Positions 46,745-58,777 of a stretch of 64,000 nucleotides of DNA are shown here, piece after piece. This stretch comes from Talinum fruticosum (taxonomy: Eukaryota > Streptophyta > Magnoliopsida > Caryophyllales > Talinaceae). The notes under the pieces are model-generated. The model did not search any database, was not told the origin of the DNA, and was given only the letters and a program-made list of their open reading frames with translations. The DNA lies in NCBI GenBank assembly GCA_021018815.1, contig JAITYX010000085.1, positions 2,368,001-2,432,000 of the forward strand, read 5' to 3'. Within the stretch, counting starts at the first letter, position 1. Every line of letters begins with the position of its first letter. The translations under genes were made by a program, and so were the position numbers.

Positions 46745-47750
46745 GAGTTCTTGGATTAAATGTCATTGAAATATCTTAGAATGTTAAAAATATCACTAAG
46801 AAAAATGATAATAAACGATTACCACTGGACTAATAATTAAAGGTTAAAAATACCACTCGGAGCTCAATTTAACCTACTACAACGAGATAAAAATCTTAAA
46901 ACCGATAAAAAATTTTTTTAACAAGTAAATTGTCTTTCTCTCTCTTCCCTCCATTTGTGCTCCACCATTCAAGGACACCATCACTCTCTCTCTCTCTTTC
47001 TCTCGCTTTCTTCCACATAAAAGATGAGTGGTAAACAATGATTTGGAAGCACTCAAATAGGTTTTATGGAATTAGGACACAAATAGAAAAAATCATAAAA
47101 CACGCATAATAGGTAAGGAATTGGGATCTCGGAGAGCAAAAGGAGAGAGAATTACATTTTGACTTCTTTGAATTTCTCCTCGTAGCCGGTGGATCGACCG
47201 ATCTGGGCCCTCCCGAGCTCAATGTAGAATTAGAACTCATCGGAAACACTTCAATGAGAGATACCCGGAAAACCATAGGAAAACCTCATATAGGATTGGG
47301 TAGAGAGGAGTAATTTTGACCCAATTAAAGCAACAAAATGGATGGAAACGGAAAGATTGCTCGAGGGTTTAGCTTGATTAAGCATTGTGCTTGTTGTCCC
47401 CTCCTTCTAACCGAGGATGAATTTTTGGGCTTGAAAACGGTAAGAGAGACGAATGGGAGGAGGGTAGGACAAGGACAATGAAAAGTCGTTTGCTTGAACA
47501 GATGTCCACCTATCTCCAAACTTGCTAGTCCTAGAGAGATAGAGAGAGAGAGTAGTTTCGGTAAAACTAGAGGGCCGACAGGAGAACAAAGCAAACACTA
47601 AAACTTACCTTCGATGATGATCACAATTCCTCTCCTTCGACAGATCCGCAAATAATCACTTGATACTTTTCCTCAATTTCGAAATGTCGGGCATTTAGGG
47701 TTTCAAATCGCAGTTCCAAATTTTATTTAGATAGAGAGAGGCGACAGTGC

Positions 47751-47787
<37 letters not shown>

Positions 47788-48028
47788 CTTGAATGATGGA
47801 GTTCAAATGAAGGGAAGAGAGAGAAAGATAGTTTATTTGTTAAAAAAAAAAGAAAAATAGTTTTTACCAATTTTATGGGTTTTTACTTACTGTAGCAAGT
47901 TAAATTGAGATACATTGGTATTTTTAACCATTAATTACTAATCCAATGGAAATCATTTATCATCAATTTTGTTAGTGATATTTTTGACATTTTGAGATAA
48001 TTCGATGATATTTTAATCTAAGAACTCA
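46745..48028. mobile_element. Pack-MULE-like element in the FRS pseudogene (1284 bp)
   Basis: Inverted repeats of about 150 bp close the element (GAGTTCTTGGATTAAA left, complement of TGAGTTCTTAGATTAAA right). Flanks GTCCATAAA at 46736-46744 and 48029-48037 are identical. The core is not foldback: it is GC-richer and on the minus strand shows AAACCCTAA (telo-box) near 47700, a GA-repeat leader and a GAAG|GTAAGT splice-donor-like site near 47608. That looks like a captured promoter, leader and first-exon piece of a host gene, as in Pack-MULEs. I cannot name the donor. No transposase is present. Confidence 0.8.
47752..47785. repeat. (GA)n microsatellite
   Basis: A GA run of about 34 bp lies in the core of the Pack-MULE-like element; with the nearby telo-box it resembles plant promoter or leader sequence. 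Confidence 0.9.
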
Positions 48029-49442
48029 GTCCATAAATTGTTTTAATGTCATTTTGGAATTTACATAGCCATCAAAGAAAGCATTCATGCAACCATTTTA
48101 AGATACTTCATGTTGCACCAAAAATAAAAGAAGAAAGCATTCATACTCGCTCACTTCTATGTGTGGTTGACATTCCCGCCCAAAAATGATCTTTTACATA
48201 TGTAGGGACCCAATGATGCCGTATATCGAATGCATGCAACCATTTATTCTAGTGAAACTTATATTTCTCAATCATACTACCCTATCTTTCCTCGAATTCA
48301 AAAAGTGTCAAAGTATCATACATCGTTGCTTTAAATGCAAATTTTATTGCATGATATTCTTTCTAACCACTTAGCTTTTCGGAGTCTTTTTCATGATATG
48401 CCAAAGGCATCTACAATGTCGAGCATTATGAAAAACATGTTCAATTGCCTTTTCCATAACTTTATCTTGATAAGTAATATTAGGCATTAGAACCACAACC
48501 TTCCATACATGTTAGTCACGTCTTAAATAGCCAAATAATGTGTCTATGTCCTCCGAGCTTATCAACCCACAACCAAATAATACTAATTGACCATGATGAT
48601 TTACACCAACAAAAGGAGCAAATGATATATCATACTTATCTACTAGATATGTTTTATCAAGAGCCACAACATCTCTAAATTCTTCATATGCTGCCAAAAT
48701 ACATTGTTCAATCAACAATCCTCAACAATATACAACACAAAAAAAATATAGATTATTTGCATGCATTTAACCAAAGTATTTGCATTGCTTCAGCATCTCC
48801 TTCTTGGAGTTGTAATTATCTTCTTTTTTAATGTAATTTCGTGCATCTTTCTTCAAGAAAGGTATATTTTCATATCCACCTACTTCCACCAAAAACTTAT
48901 TATAACTTTTATTTAATCGTACACCCGCATCATCATTAAACTCAAGTCTTCTCCTTGCAGGTGTGTCAATCTTCCGATAACAAGAATAAAATCTCACTTT
49001 ACTTGGACTCAAGTTGTGTTTATGATTAAGCTCTAGACTATTTATTTTCCAACCATCGAAGCACAAGCAATGTCACTAATTCTAGCCTTACAATTTGTCT
49101 TCAATATTGATCATGGTTTCATAATGTTTTTCCCTCTCGAACATGGCATACCACCTTTATGCACATAATAGTTTTATACCTTGATATATTCGCTCCTCTT
49201 TTGTAAATGTCTTTTTTGATATGTCAAAACCTTCTTGTTTCACATAACATTTATAATAGCATATGAGTTTATCGAGAGTTTCAAATATTATTCCAACTTT
49301 TGGTTTCTCAATTGTTTTCTCACCTTTAATATTGGTAGACATTGGTTCATCGTAGTCTATTTCTTCCTCTCGCATCACCACTATTTTCCTCTTCCGAAAT
49401 TGGAAAAAAGTACATATGCTCTCCATTCTTATTTGTTTCCAT

Positions 49443-50578
49443 CTGTATAGAAAGTAGAAAATAATTAAATTTGTTTGAACTTTGCATATACTAAATTAAA
49501 TTACTAAAACAATCATAATTATACAAAAAGAACAATTAATTAATACTAATCAAAATGCATCGAAGTACATTACAATTTATAAAAAATTCACTGGCATGCC
49601 ACAAAAAAGAAAAGAACAAAAGGATGTGAAAACTGACCTTGTAATACCTTGCCCCACTCGTGGACAATTGTCTCCTATAGGGGCAAAGTGACAAATCTAA
49701 TTCTTCTAGGGGTTGAACCCTAGCTTTGGCGCTATGCCCTAGATTTTCTGATTTTTTTCTTTTCCTTTCTTTGTATTAACTTGTATAGTAATTAATATCT
49801 TTTAGAATTTTAAAACAAAAAGCAGGCTGACAAGGCGTCGGTGTCGTTTCATGGTTAAATTTCCATTGCACTTCAATTTTTTTGATACGATAGTATATAA
49901 TTAGAGCCAATAACTCATATATCTATGTAAATATATAGGTAGCATGAATGTACTTAGAACTCAGATAATAATGAGAATATATGGTCAAGTAGATGCATAA
50001 TGTATAGCATGTTATAAAGATTGAATGCATGCCTTGAGCTCAAAACATAACCATAAGGGGGCTTAGATAAATTTGTCTAAGTAACGTAAATCTACAAATA
50101 AAAACATATATATGAAATCTAAAAAAAACTCGCATACATGCCCTCGCACACACACAATTTTAACGAAAAGTATTGCCTGTGATTGCATTACACACACCGG
50201 TAGTTTGTTGTCATCACTATGCATGTACAATTTTGCATGTGCTAATAATTCATGCATAAATACTTAAATAGCATCTGACTTACAAAGAATCTTAAATTTA
50301 TAAAGACGGAAATTTAAATACTTACAATCTGAATAATATTAAACAGGGTTTTATTCGTACATAAACAAGGATCCAACTTACAAAGAAGGGTAATAATGAG
50401 GGAAAGAGATGTAACTACAAAATGTCTAGGATAAACCTTGTCTCCTTACACATGAATACAACATAACCAACTCAATCGCCGAGAAAAATGTATACAAAAG
50501 GGAAACTATTATCATTTACATAAGAAGATGCAAAGGAAAATGTACAAGAAATAATTCTTCACAAATTTAAGGACACTT
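49443..50578. other. Gene-free stretch between the FRS pseudogene and the NAIP-like gene
   Basis: The right part likely contains the 3' untranslated region of the minus-strand gene ending at 50579. The GC-richer patch 49640-49755 has TGTAATACCTTGCCCC and AGGGGTTGAACCCTAG but no element structure. No frame was recognised. Confidence 0.4.
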
Positions 50579-53500
50579 TCAGTGGATGTTGCGAGTGAGT
50601 AGCCCTTCAAAAATCGTGTAGAGGTCTTTATTATCAGGGCCAAAAATCTCATCGGCCTTCCGTAGGGTTTCCTAAGATAGACAACACAATACCCAGTTAC
50701 ATTAATGTCATTCTGTTATATATACTTCAAAAAGAAAGAAAAAACACAAAAATCAAGTCAAGATGAGTGAGAGATAGATCTATACTTCTTTTGATTGCTT
50801 GTGGGAGTTCAATTCCTTGACATTCGCTAAAAATGCACCAAATTGTTCGTACGAGAGACGACTCCTGAGGAAACCACAAAGGATCGAATGAGTGATTCAT
50901 GTCATGGTCGTACTTGAGATATTGGGTCACAAATAAGAAGAGGCGAAGTGTTCATCAAGTGAGTCAATATCAGATATGTGATGAACTAGAGAATTTTATA
51001 AATAAAGATCTGTCCAAGAAATCAATTAAAATATCTGAATTATGAAGAAGAAACAATCAAAGTAAACGGGCACTTTCTCAAATCAGAAAATTCCTATCGA
51101 TTTGAATTTCACAGCCAATATCTAAAGACATATTTATCAGTAGTTGTCATTGTTAAGAGGACGGGAAAAACTGCCATCAGCTTGATTGAAAATCAATGTT
51201 AATTGGGTTTTGATTTCATTAAAGTAAATCCATTGACTAAAGAAGAGTAACTCTGATGTCTGGACATGTGTATCGCACACCTGTAGCTGTAGTTGAGTCC
51301 GATTAACATAGTTAAAGAGCACTTCAGAAAAAGACTGCACATGTCTATCGACATACTTGCCTCAACTAGATTGAGAACTCAGGTTACATTATTGTGTTGG
51401 GATGGCTTCCCTAATGCACCATGATTTAGTTGATCCCAGTGAAATTGTTATATCACGATTTATGACAATCTAGGGAGCCCCAAGCCCGCCCCCACCAAAA
51501 AAAGGGAATATTTCAAGTACATGCTTAAGTTCAAGAAGGATACCTGACTTGGCGGAAGAATTCTTTTCCATCAACCCGAGGTCGCCCTGAAAGAAAATGA
51601 AACGAACAAAGTTATGAGTAAATGACATGAAATCATCATAGTAAGCATGACCTGAATTCGGCACTTGACGACTAGATTCTAGACGGATAGCCACTAAATT
51701 GTCTACCTCAGATATGTCCATGCTTAGCATTAAAGTCAAATGAACCAAAGAATAAGCAATGGTCAACTCTTAAAAGGCATTTGCAAGTAACTCACCACTT
51801 TGCGAGCCTCCATCAGTACTTGAAAAAGAACCATGATTAGAGTCAAACATGCCTCGGCTGGTTGAAAATGAAACAGAGTGTCGCTTTGGTGACGTGGGCA
51901 TAGATGTCCTGGATGGAGGAGAACCAGGTGGAGTCAGACGAGGAGTGCTAGTCTGTGATGCTAGCAGGAGTCCTGGAGATATCCGAGGCCTTGAGGCTGC
52001 AATGCATTACAAAGAACAAATTGATAAATAAATAAGCAACCCACTATGTTCATGCAAGTTATGACAAATGCCTTTATTTAGTTCTAGTAACCCCTTGATT
52101 CAACAAAAATGGGAGATACAGCTAAAAGTAGCTTTCTGTGTGAAAAGGCGATCAACTCCTGAAAGACTGCAACTACTTACCATCTGCATCATGATCCTCT
52201 GCAGCTGAATTTCCACGTTCTAAAGTCTCACTTTGTGTTGAAGAATATGATGAAGGTGGTAGGGTAATATCGTCATCTGATTCAAAGGAGGTAGATCCAA
52301 ATCAGTGACACTAATCATTCCTCTGGGAGATTTATTTATATAAAAGATCCACATCAGAGGAATCTGACCATGTTGGGTGTAATCTGTATTTTTCTAACTA
52401 ATGCAACATTACTGGATTGTCCATAAGTGTTTATTACCATCTTTATATAATTTCAGTTCTGAGAGCAGCTTCCTCAGCAGGATAACTGGTGGCAGAGGAA
52501 CCCACTCGAAAGCAAGACATTTCTTAATAAGTTAACTACTTTTAAGAAGACATTTTCTTTTAGGCCATCAAAGAATAACCCTGCCTTGCAACTAGAGACA
52601 GAAAACACCATCTCTTCAACAAAGTGAAGTAACCAACTTAAATTCATACAACATAAATGGACAAGCAACTGGAAAAGCAAATTCAAAGTGACCTCCACTT
52701 TGTGACTGATGAGCAGACAAACTTGCTTGGGTCTGGAGTTCCTTGGCAATTGCCCCCTGTGCCCCTGTCTGTCAAAAGCATGAACATAGAAAGCCAGCAA
52801 ATTGAGTATCAAGACAAGGTGCAAAGAAACTGTTTATGAAAGTGCTTGAAGATTACACTTACAGAGCCATCTTCATCCTCTTGAAGAGATTGCATAAGCG
52901 TCTTTCTGAAGACTTCCAACTGCATAACAACAATCCACTAAAATTTAAGACTTGGAGAAGATATTGCCTTTCCTTTAACAGTGTAGCACATCTCAACAAA
53001 AGAGGCCCTAGAACACAAGAGAGTAAGTGTAGCATTACGTTTGAATGAGGCTCAAGCATCCAATGAGATAAAAAGGTGAACAGCCACTCAGCATTTATAT
53101 TTTAATTGACGAACAATAAAAAATAAGAGGAACTTAAGCAGCTTAATCAGAAGCTCAAATTCTCAAATACGAAAACTAGAAAAGATGAGGTCACAAGAAC
53201 ATATGCCGAAACCTGCTTCAACACAATTTGAACTTTTTACCATCAAGATTTCTGCTATATTTTCCAACTATTTTTATGTAATCCCGACAAACAAAGAATG
53301 AAGAGGATCTTGGTTTCTAACCCAAGCTAGGATTCAAAATGTGGTTTTGGTCATGGTATTGCAAAATTGCTCTAACGCGGCAATCACGTTGCATACCTCA
53401 GTTGTTGAAGGGAGAAATGCAGTTTGCTCAACATCAAAACCTTTCCGATGCCGCTGTTCCATCGTGAAAAAGCCATATTTTGAATCCATGAACCAAAGTA

Positions 53501-56500
53501 ACAATCTTTATTCCGCCTAGTCTATCTCTAAAGCCTATTATCTACCTTACAAAATTTACATCTTATGGCCCGCTGAGCAACAAACCAACAGTGAAAGATT
53601 CATCAAGCTTGGGATATTACTAAAAGCATTCACACCATATGCTTTAGTCTTTTCCAGAAAAGCCAGCAGACCAGGATATACATGACTTGTTCTTTCATTT
53701 TTGTTTTCCTTTCATGAGACAAATCAAGAGGATCCACTGCCACAATCTCAAAAGTATCTTCCAAACACAAGCAACACACGTGATGTATGACAAGAAAAAT
53801 ATTCAACGTTAGTATGGATCTCACGACTTGGTACCTCTCACAGCTACAAGCCCCAAAAGAACAGGAAAAAAAGAAAAAGAATAAGGGACAATTCATGAAT
53901 ATGAAGATTGCAATTTTAAACAACCACTTCAGTGTCAAGCCTTTCCTTTCTCTCTCCTCTCACTAAACATTAAAAATAAAATATTTTAGCCGTCCTAACA
54001 GCTTCAGATTCTTGGTCAACACATTTATTTACAGCTTTTTCCCAGAAGCAAAATGATCGAGATATAGAGGTACTTATCTCTGCAGAAAAATGGCATTAGC
54101 TGTTCCACCCACTGCACCAAGTGGCGACGTTCCAGAAATGCACTCACATTGGAGAAATCATGTTTTACACTTCACTAATTTATCCCTTTGAGACAGGTTG
54201 TGGCTTGATAGTTTTTGTTTTGTGCTTATCATTTCATGTTATAATAATCTCTTCAACTCCACGTTCGTTGACTTACTCACGTTCATCAAGAGCATGTTTG
54301 GAAGCAACAAAAGCTTGTACAGCATTTTTGGAAATTAGTACTTGAAAAGCTAAACATGAGGTACATGGATAAATCTGAGGACTTATAAGTTAACTGGCCC
54401 CCTTCCGCCCCCCAACCCCCCCACCAAAAGGGATATTCACTTAGGCACTATTGCAATTAAAAGATAATAAACCTTCCGGTACACAATACACACCCCTAAG
54501 GTCTAGAAGATAATTGACATTTGAAATATGCGTTCCAATGACATTGTCACATGGATTAAGATTTAGGAGAAGTTAGCATATGTATAAGCCTATGTATAAG
54601 CACACAATTTTATACAATTCTAAATCAACTAGCATAGAATTAGAGCACAGAACATCAGCAAATGCTACCAAACAGAGACATAATTGCAAGTTCACCTCAG
54701 CCAAAATGTTTGCCCAAAATTGTAAACCCCCCTCCGGCTTTTTTCTTTTACTATCCCCAGTCTAGCTCAAAACATTGACACTCCAAGTGAGATTGTGCAA
54801 TAATCGCCACATGGAACAATTTGCACAAGAATGTCCTGTAAGTTGGATATCAAATATTTACAGTTGTACTAATATCAATATAACTCTTCTGCCTCCCTCG
54901 TGCCCAATCCCAACTAGTCATTACAGTAAATGTAAGTTCCATGCTGATTGCTTCACTTATTGAAAAAGATTTTAGCCAACGTCTAAAGGAAACCCTACTC
55001 ATTTTGTACAACTACCATCTTTCCATTTCCACTTTCATGCTTTCATTTAAAAACATTTTCTCATAGTGTCTAATGCAGCCTTTATTGTCTTCGGCAAAGA
55101 TCTTTTCATAAGCTCTTCTGAGATGAATTAGATGATTTGATGTTCATTACCTAATTTGGCCAGTCAACCCTCTATATCAAATGTTTGGTCACTTTGCTTT
55201 TCCAATCCAAATCGTGCCCAAAAAGCTTACCTGTGTATGAGAAATTTCACCCAAATTAGAGAAATTGTGCAAGATTACCTATGTACGAGGATGATTAGTC
55301 GCCATTTGGGCATGGAATTTGCCTTGGTTATGTCTCAAAACTCAATAAATAATGTACATTAACTTTCAGATTTTGTGTTGTTTGTGCTATTTTTTCTTTT
55401 TTTCTGCTAGCTTTTTTGGTGAATATCATAGCGAACTCATGTATTATCAAAATGTAAGACTCTTTGTGGTATTTTCCATAATTACAATGGTATCTAATCA
55501 CTAATTTGATGTCATCATTTAGCTTATTTGTCAAAAAATATTGTTTGATAGTGATTTTCAAGCTTTTTTAGCAAGTGCGCCTCGTTCCCAAAAACCCGCA
55601 CATTCACCTAGAAGCCCCCGCCCCAAGACCCTTCGCGCTTTTGTATGCCTTGAGCTTTTTAAATGAAGGGAGAGCTTTAAAGAAAAGTAAAAGCACATAC
55701 AAGTATATCCAAAAATTTGAGAACATTTTACCCAATCCACTGTTTATAAAATTTACTAAATGATATTCAGTGAAATTATTTCAGGCTCCTTATTTTCTAA
55801 AACTAGCAGTTTATCTGTAACTTATTTATGTTGCTATTTCTGAGGTCCTTTAACTTAAACTTAGGCTCAAGGCTGGAGCTATACAAAGCCCTTTATATCC
55901 AAAACTTCAAAAAAAAAAAAAGAAAAGAAAAAAAGAAACTTAGTATAAGACTTCATTCCCTCGATTAAGCTCCAAGGCAACATGTTACCCTCAACAAGCA
56001 CTTATTCTTAGCAGTCTAACACCCATCTGACCATCTCCCCACCCACATTGAAACCCCATACCCTGTAATATCGTCGACGGACTGTTTGGTGATCTGTGAA
56101 ACAAGATGAAGCTTGTAAGATACTAAGATACAAGGCCAACTCTATGTCTGCTCCAGTTCAGCAACTTCATCTCCTGTTTCCCCTTCCCATGCCCCCATTC
56201 CCTTTCCACTCCCCTCTGTTTTTCTTTCCCCTCTTCCGCAGCCTCCCTAGTGAACACCATCCATCTTAGCCATCAACGATCCAGCCACAATGACCATCAA
56301 TACTTGTGCGATCACCCTCCAATGGTTTGGAGCAATAATAGGAGGGAACTGACTGGTTTAGCCTCCAATTGGTGTATCCGGGAGATTTATTATTCATTTA
56401 AAAAAAAAAAAAAAAAACCTATTGATTTCGGTCCAACAGCTATATGTCTCAACCTCTCTCTTACTAAAAAGCTTTTCAGATTAGTTTCAAACATTTTTGA

Positions 56501-57771
56501 CAATTATTGTTGTTGTTGTTGTTATTATTATTATTATTATTACTAAATATTTTTTAAATAAGGTTTTATCTTTCTAGATTTTCTCCAATGTTTATGAATT
56601 TCAACTTCTCCTGATTGGGAAGGCATTTCTAAGATTGCTTTCAACAAAAAAACTACACAAGCTTGTCAATAGCCGATGTCATAAATCAGAGCATCAAAAT
56701 TGCAGTCTCAAAAAGCAACAGTCCTCTAAAAAAACACTTAGAAATGATATCAAAATCTTATAAATTGCATTAGTTTTCAACCAAAGTCAAGGATATTGGA
56801 GAATAAGCTAAAAATTAAGCGCCAATTGTCGAGCAGAGCCCTAACTCCACTAGTTTGGATTGATGGTTTCTCCTATCATTCTGCCCAAATTTGAAGTCAC
56901 TCCCATTTCCCTCAATTCTTTGGGGTTTCATGCTTTGCTTAGAACCAAAGTTTCTCCAACTTTTCAAGCTCTCAAAATGCTAAAACTTTTGAAGTGAAAT
57001 GCAATCAACAAATTACTTCCATCAACTAGAGATAGTACTAGCCTATATTAAATTTAACAGAATGAAATCAATGAAGCATAAACTAGGAGTCTAGGTCTGG
57101 TGATTCCAGAAAAAACTAATAACCCAGGTTAATTTAAAAAATAAAATCAATCAGTCGTAAGGCACGACTAGTGTCTTCAGAAAAAAGCATTAACCCATAT
57201 TAAATTTAATTTAAAATAAAATCAATCAGGCATAAAACAGGGAAAATGGCACTAATTTACCCAGAGAAAAATTTCAGAAAAATTTGAATTCGAAGTTAAT
57301 AAAATCATTTTAGTTGAAAATGGTACCTTGGCAACATCCCTCTTAAGCTTATTGACAGTACTAGACAACGAGCTGTTCTCCTTCAACAAACTCTCCTGCA
57401 ACCCAAAAACCCCACAAATGAAACAGGGCAAACGCGAACCGAACTGAACCGAACCGGTTCAGGCTGGACCGTACCTTTTCTTGCTCGGCGCGGGCGAGGC
57501 GGTCGAGGGTGTCGGACAGTGAAACATCGAGGGACTCGATCTGGGACTGCAAGTCGGCGATGATACTCTCCCTGTCTGTGAGCTGGGCACGGAGAACAGA
57601 CGCCTCTGATTCGAGGGCAGACACACGTGTCGAAAGGGCAATGGAGGTGATCTTTCGTGCGATGTCTAGCTGGGCGAAAGGATCCGAGGGGAGAACTTCG
57701 AGAACGTTCTCGGGAAGATCGAACTCGTTGGGATTTCCCATGTTTTCTTCGCCATCAATTTCATCACCCAT
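50579..57771 (-). CDS. At4g15545/NAIP-like coiled-coil protein, 336 aa
   Basis: Nine exons on the minus strand: 57475-57771, 57327-57395, 52863-52919, 52693-52768, 52181-52276, 51796-51996, 51544-51586, 50786-50864 and 50579-50671. All are GT-AG, phases agree and the sum is 1011 nt. Residues 18-42 carry the family start (LPENVLEVLPSDPF, then LDIARKITSIAL). Residues 45-125 form a likely coiled coil of heptads rich in Leu, Glu and Ser. Residues 199-265 are Ser/Pro-rich (RLTPPGSPPS, SPKRHSVSF) with phosphorylation-like sites. The conserved end is VDGKEFFRQVRSRLSYEQFG (270-289) to EIFGPDNKDLYTIFEGLL. Length equals that of Arabidopsis At4g15545, which I recall as NAIP1, an ER-body partner of NAI2; function here is inferred. 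No signal or membrane segment. Intron 2 is 4.4 kb. Confidence 0.92.
52920..57326 (-). other. Intron 2 of the NAIP-like gene, 4.4 kb
   Basis: No coding exon is needed here: exons 2 and 3 join in phase and in agreement with the family. The intron holds poly-A runs at 55907-55935 and 56400-56417, a C-rich patch at 55570-55640 (GCGCCTCG, AAGCCCCCGCCCC, CGCGCTTTTG) that resembles an old dispersed repeat, and a compound microsatellite. The short frame near 53380-53460 ends at a GTATGC donor-like site but is not required. Confidence 0.6.
56506..56543. repeat. Compound (TTG)n(TTA)n microsatellite
   Basis: Five TTG units run directly into about seven TTA units, within intron 2. Confidence 0.9.
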
Positions 57772-58551
57772 TTCTAATTCTTTCGTTTTGTTCTACTTCC
57801 TCTTCCTTTTTTGGTTTTTCCTTTTATTGTTATTGGGGTTTTAGCAAGAATTGTTTGTTTTAAGTTTAGTGTTGTCTTTGTTTGTTTGTCTCTCTCTCTC
57901 ATAATTCTGTGGCCAAAGTTTTCAGTTGTGTGACCGAGTAGCAATGGGTGGCTGGTGTGAGGAATGAGGATTAGTCCTATGGATAAGTGGTTATGTGGCT
58001 GGTGATGGATGTTGAATATGGGTATGTACAAAATAAGTGAATAAATGAAAGGGGTTCTGATGCCCGGATCCAAATTGGTCAAGTCTCACTCGGTGTTTCT
58101 TTGATAAAAGAAGAGGGGAGATTATATGAAATTGATAAATTTGTACATATTGTTAGATGTCCAAGAAACTAAGCCTTTAGAGGTATCAATCTTCCATAAT
58201 CTCCTATAGAAAATATAAGGTTGTAAATGGGAAATATCATAAGCAACCTAGTTACCCCCTCGCTTAACAAAGACCAATTATAGAAATCAAATAAAGTAGC
58301 AAAAACAATAATATCCTTCACAAAGAAATCAAGCAAACTATCAAAGAAACCCGAATTCAGAGTATCCTATCCATATGATTATTATTGTAAAAAAAAAAAA
58401 AAAAAAAAGAGAATGTTTACTAATATTACTTAGAATTTTTTTTTTTATCAATTGTAGGTTGGGCCTCATATTAAAAATTGAAAAATAAAAATCATTTGGA
58501 TCTCATATTAAAAATTGAAAATTGAAAAGGTTAAAAATTTATAATATTGTT
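57772..58551 (-). promoter_or_regulatory. Upstream region of the NAIP-like gene
   Basis: This contains the leader and promoter side of the minus-strand gene, with a GA tract (minus strand) near 57891-57901. Poly-A at 58390-58408 and two copies of a CTCATATTAAAAATTGAAAA segment at 58467 and 58502 close it. No other gene is visible. Confidence 0.35.
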
Positions 58552-58777
58552 AACAGCTTCAGGTACCCACGGTTTTAGGAACCCGAACTTATCTTAACGG
58601 TTTCAAGTTCTAGTTATAGGGTCTAATTATTAGAATTGGAACCAGAATCTCTTTGACAGGTTCATAAATTTAAGGAACTTACTCTGAACCAGATAAAATA
58701 TTCCGACTCCGAAACCTTACTCATTTTACTTGGTTCCAGTCGATTCCAAGGTACCCACGAGACATGTTCATCCCTAC
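58552..58777. mobile_element. hAT-like terminal fragment
   Basis: Repeated GGAACC/GGTTCC and GGTACCCACG motifs in both orientations end at 58777 with ATGTTCATCCCTA, the complement of a TAGGGATGAACAT hAT-type terminus. The terminus sits exactly where the LINE reading frame at its right stops. The opposite end was not found. Confidence 0.45.

Larger units (their letters stand above)
45250..49442 (-). pseudogene. FAR1-related sequence (FRS5-like) pseudogene, split by two transposons
   Basis: On the minus strand the original start is likely 49442 (METNKNGEHMY), with a frameshift soon after. Then come the FAR1 DNA-binding region (49330-48780; LNHKHNLSPSKVRF, YRKIDTPARRRLE), the MULE-transposase-like core (48718-48515; DKTYLVDKYD, FAPFVGVNHHGQ, then NARHCRCLWHIMKK near 48400), the QYENALRSQVEKERKA stretch (46730-46690) and the SWIM zinc finger (VKCSCHL near 46425, LCRHA near 45560 after a one-base shift). 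The tail SKEMFWFGKMHESFGEVANW is near 45400. Elements at 46745-48028 and 45587-46409 interrupt it. FRS proteins are nuclear transcription regulators descended from Mutator transposases; this copy has many stops and is dead. Confidence 0.85.

Noticed and set aside
53380..53480. Possible extra exon of the NAIP-like gene ending at a GTATGC donor
   Set aside because: Exons 2 and 3 join in phase without it and the joined protein matches the family; no good acceptor was seen.
57459..57863. Plus-strand and second minus-strand frames over exon 1 of the NAIP-like gene
   Set aside because: They are shadows of the real exon; only the 57771 minus-strand frame matches the family and continues across introns.
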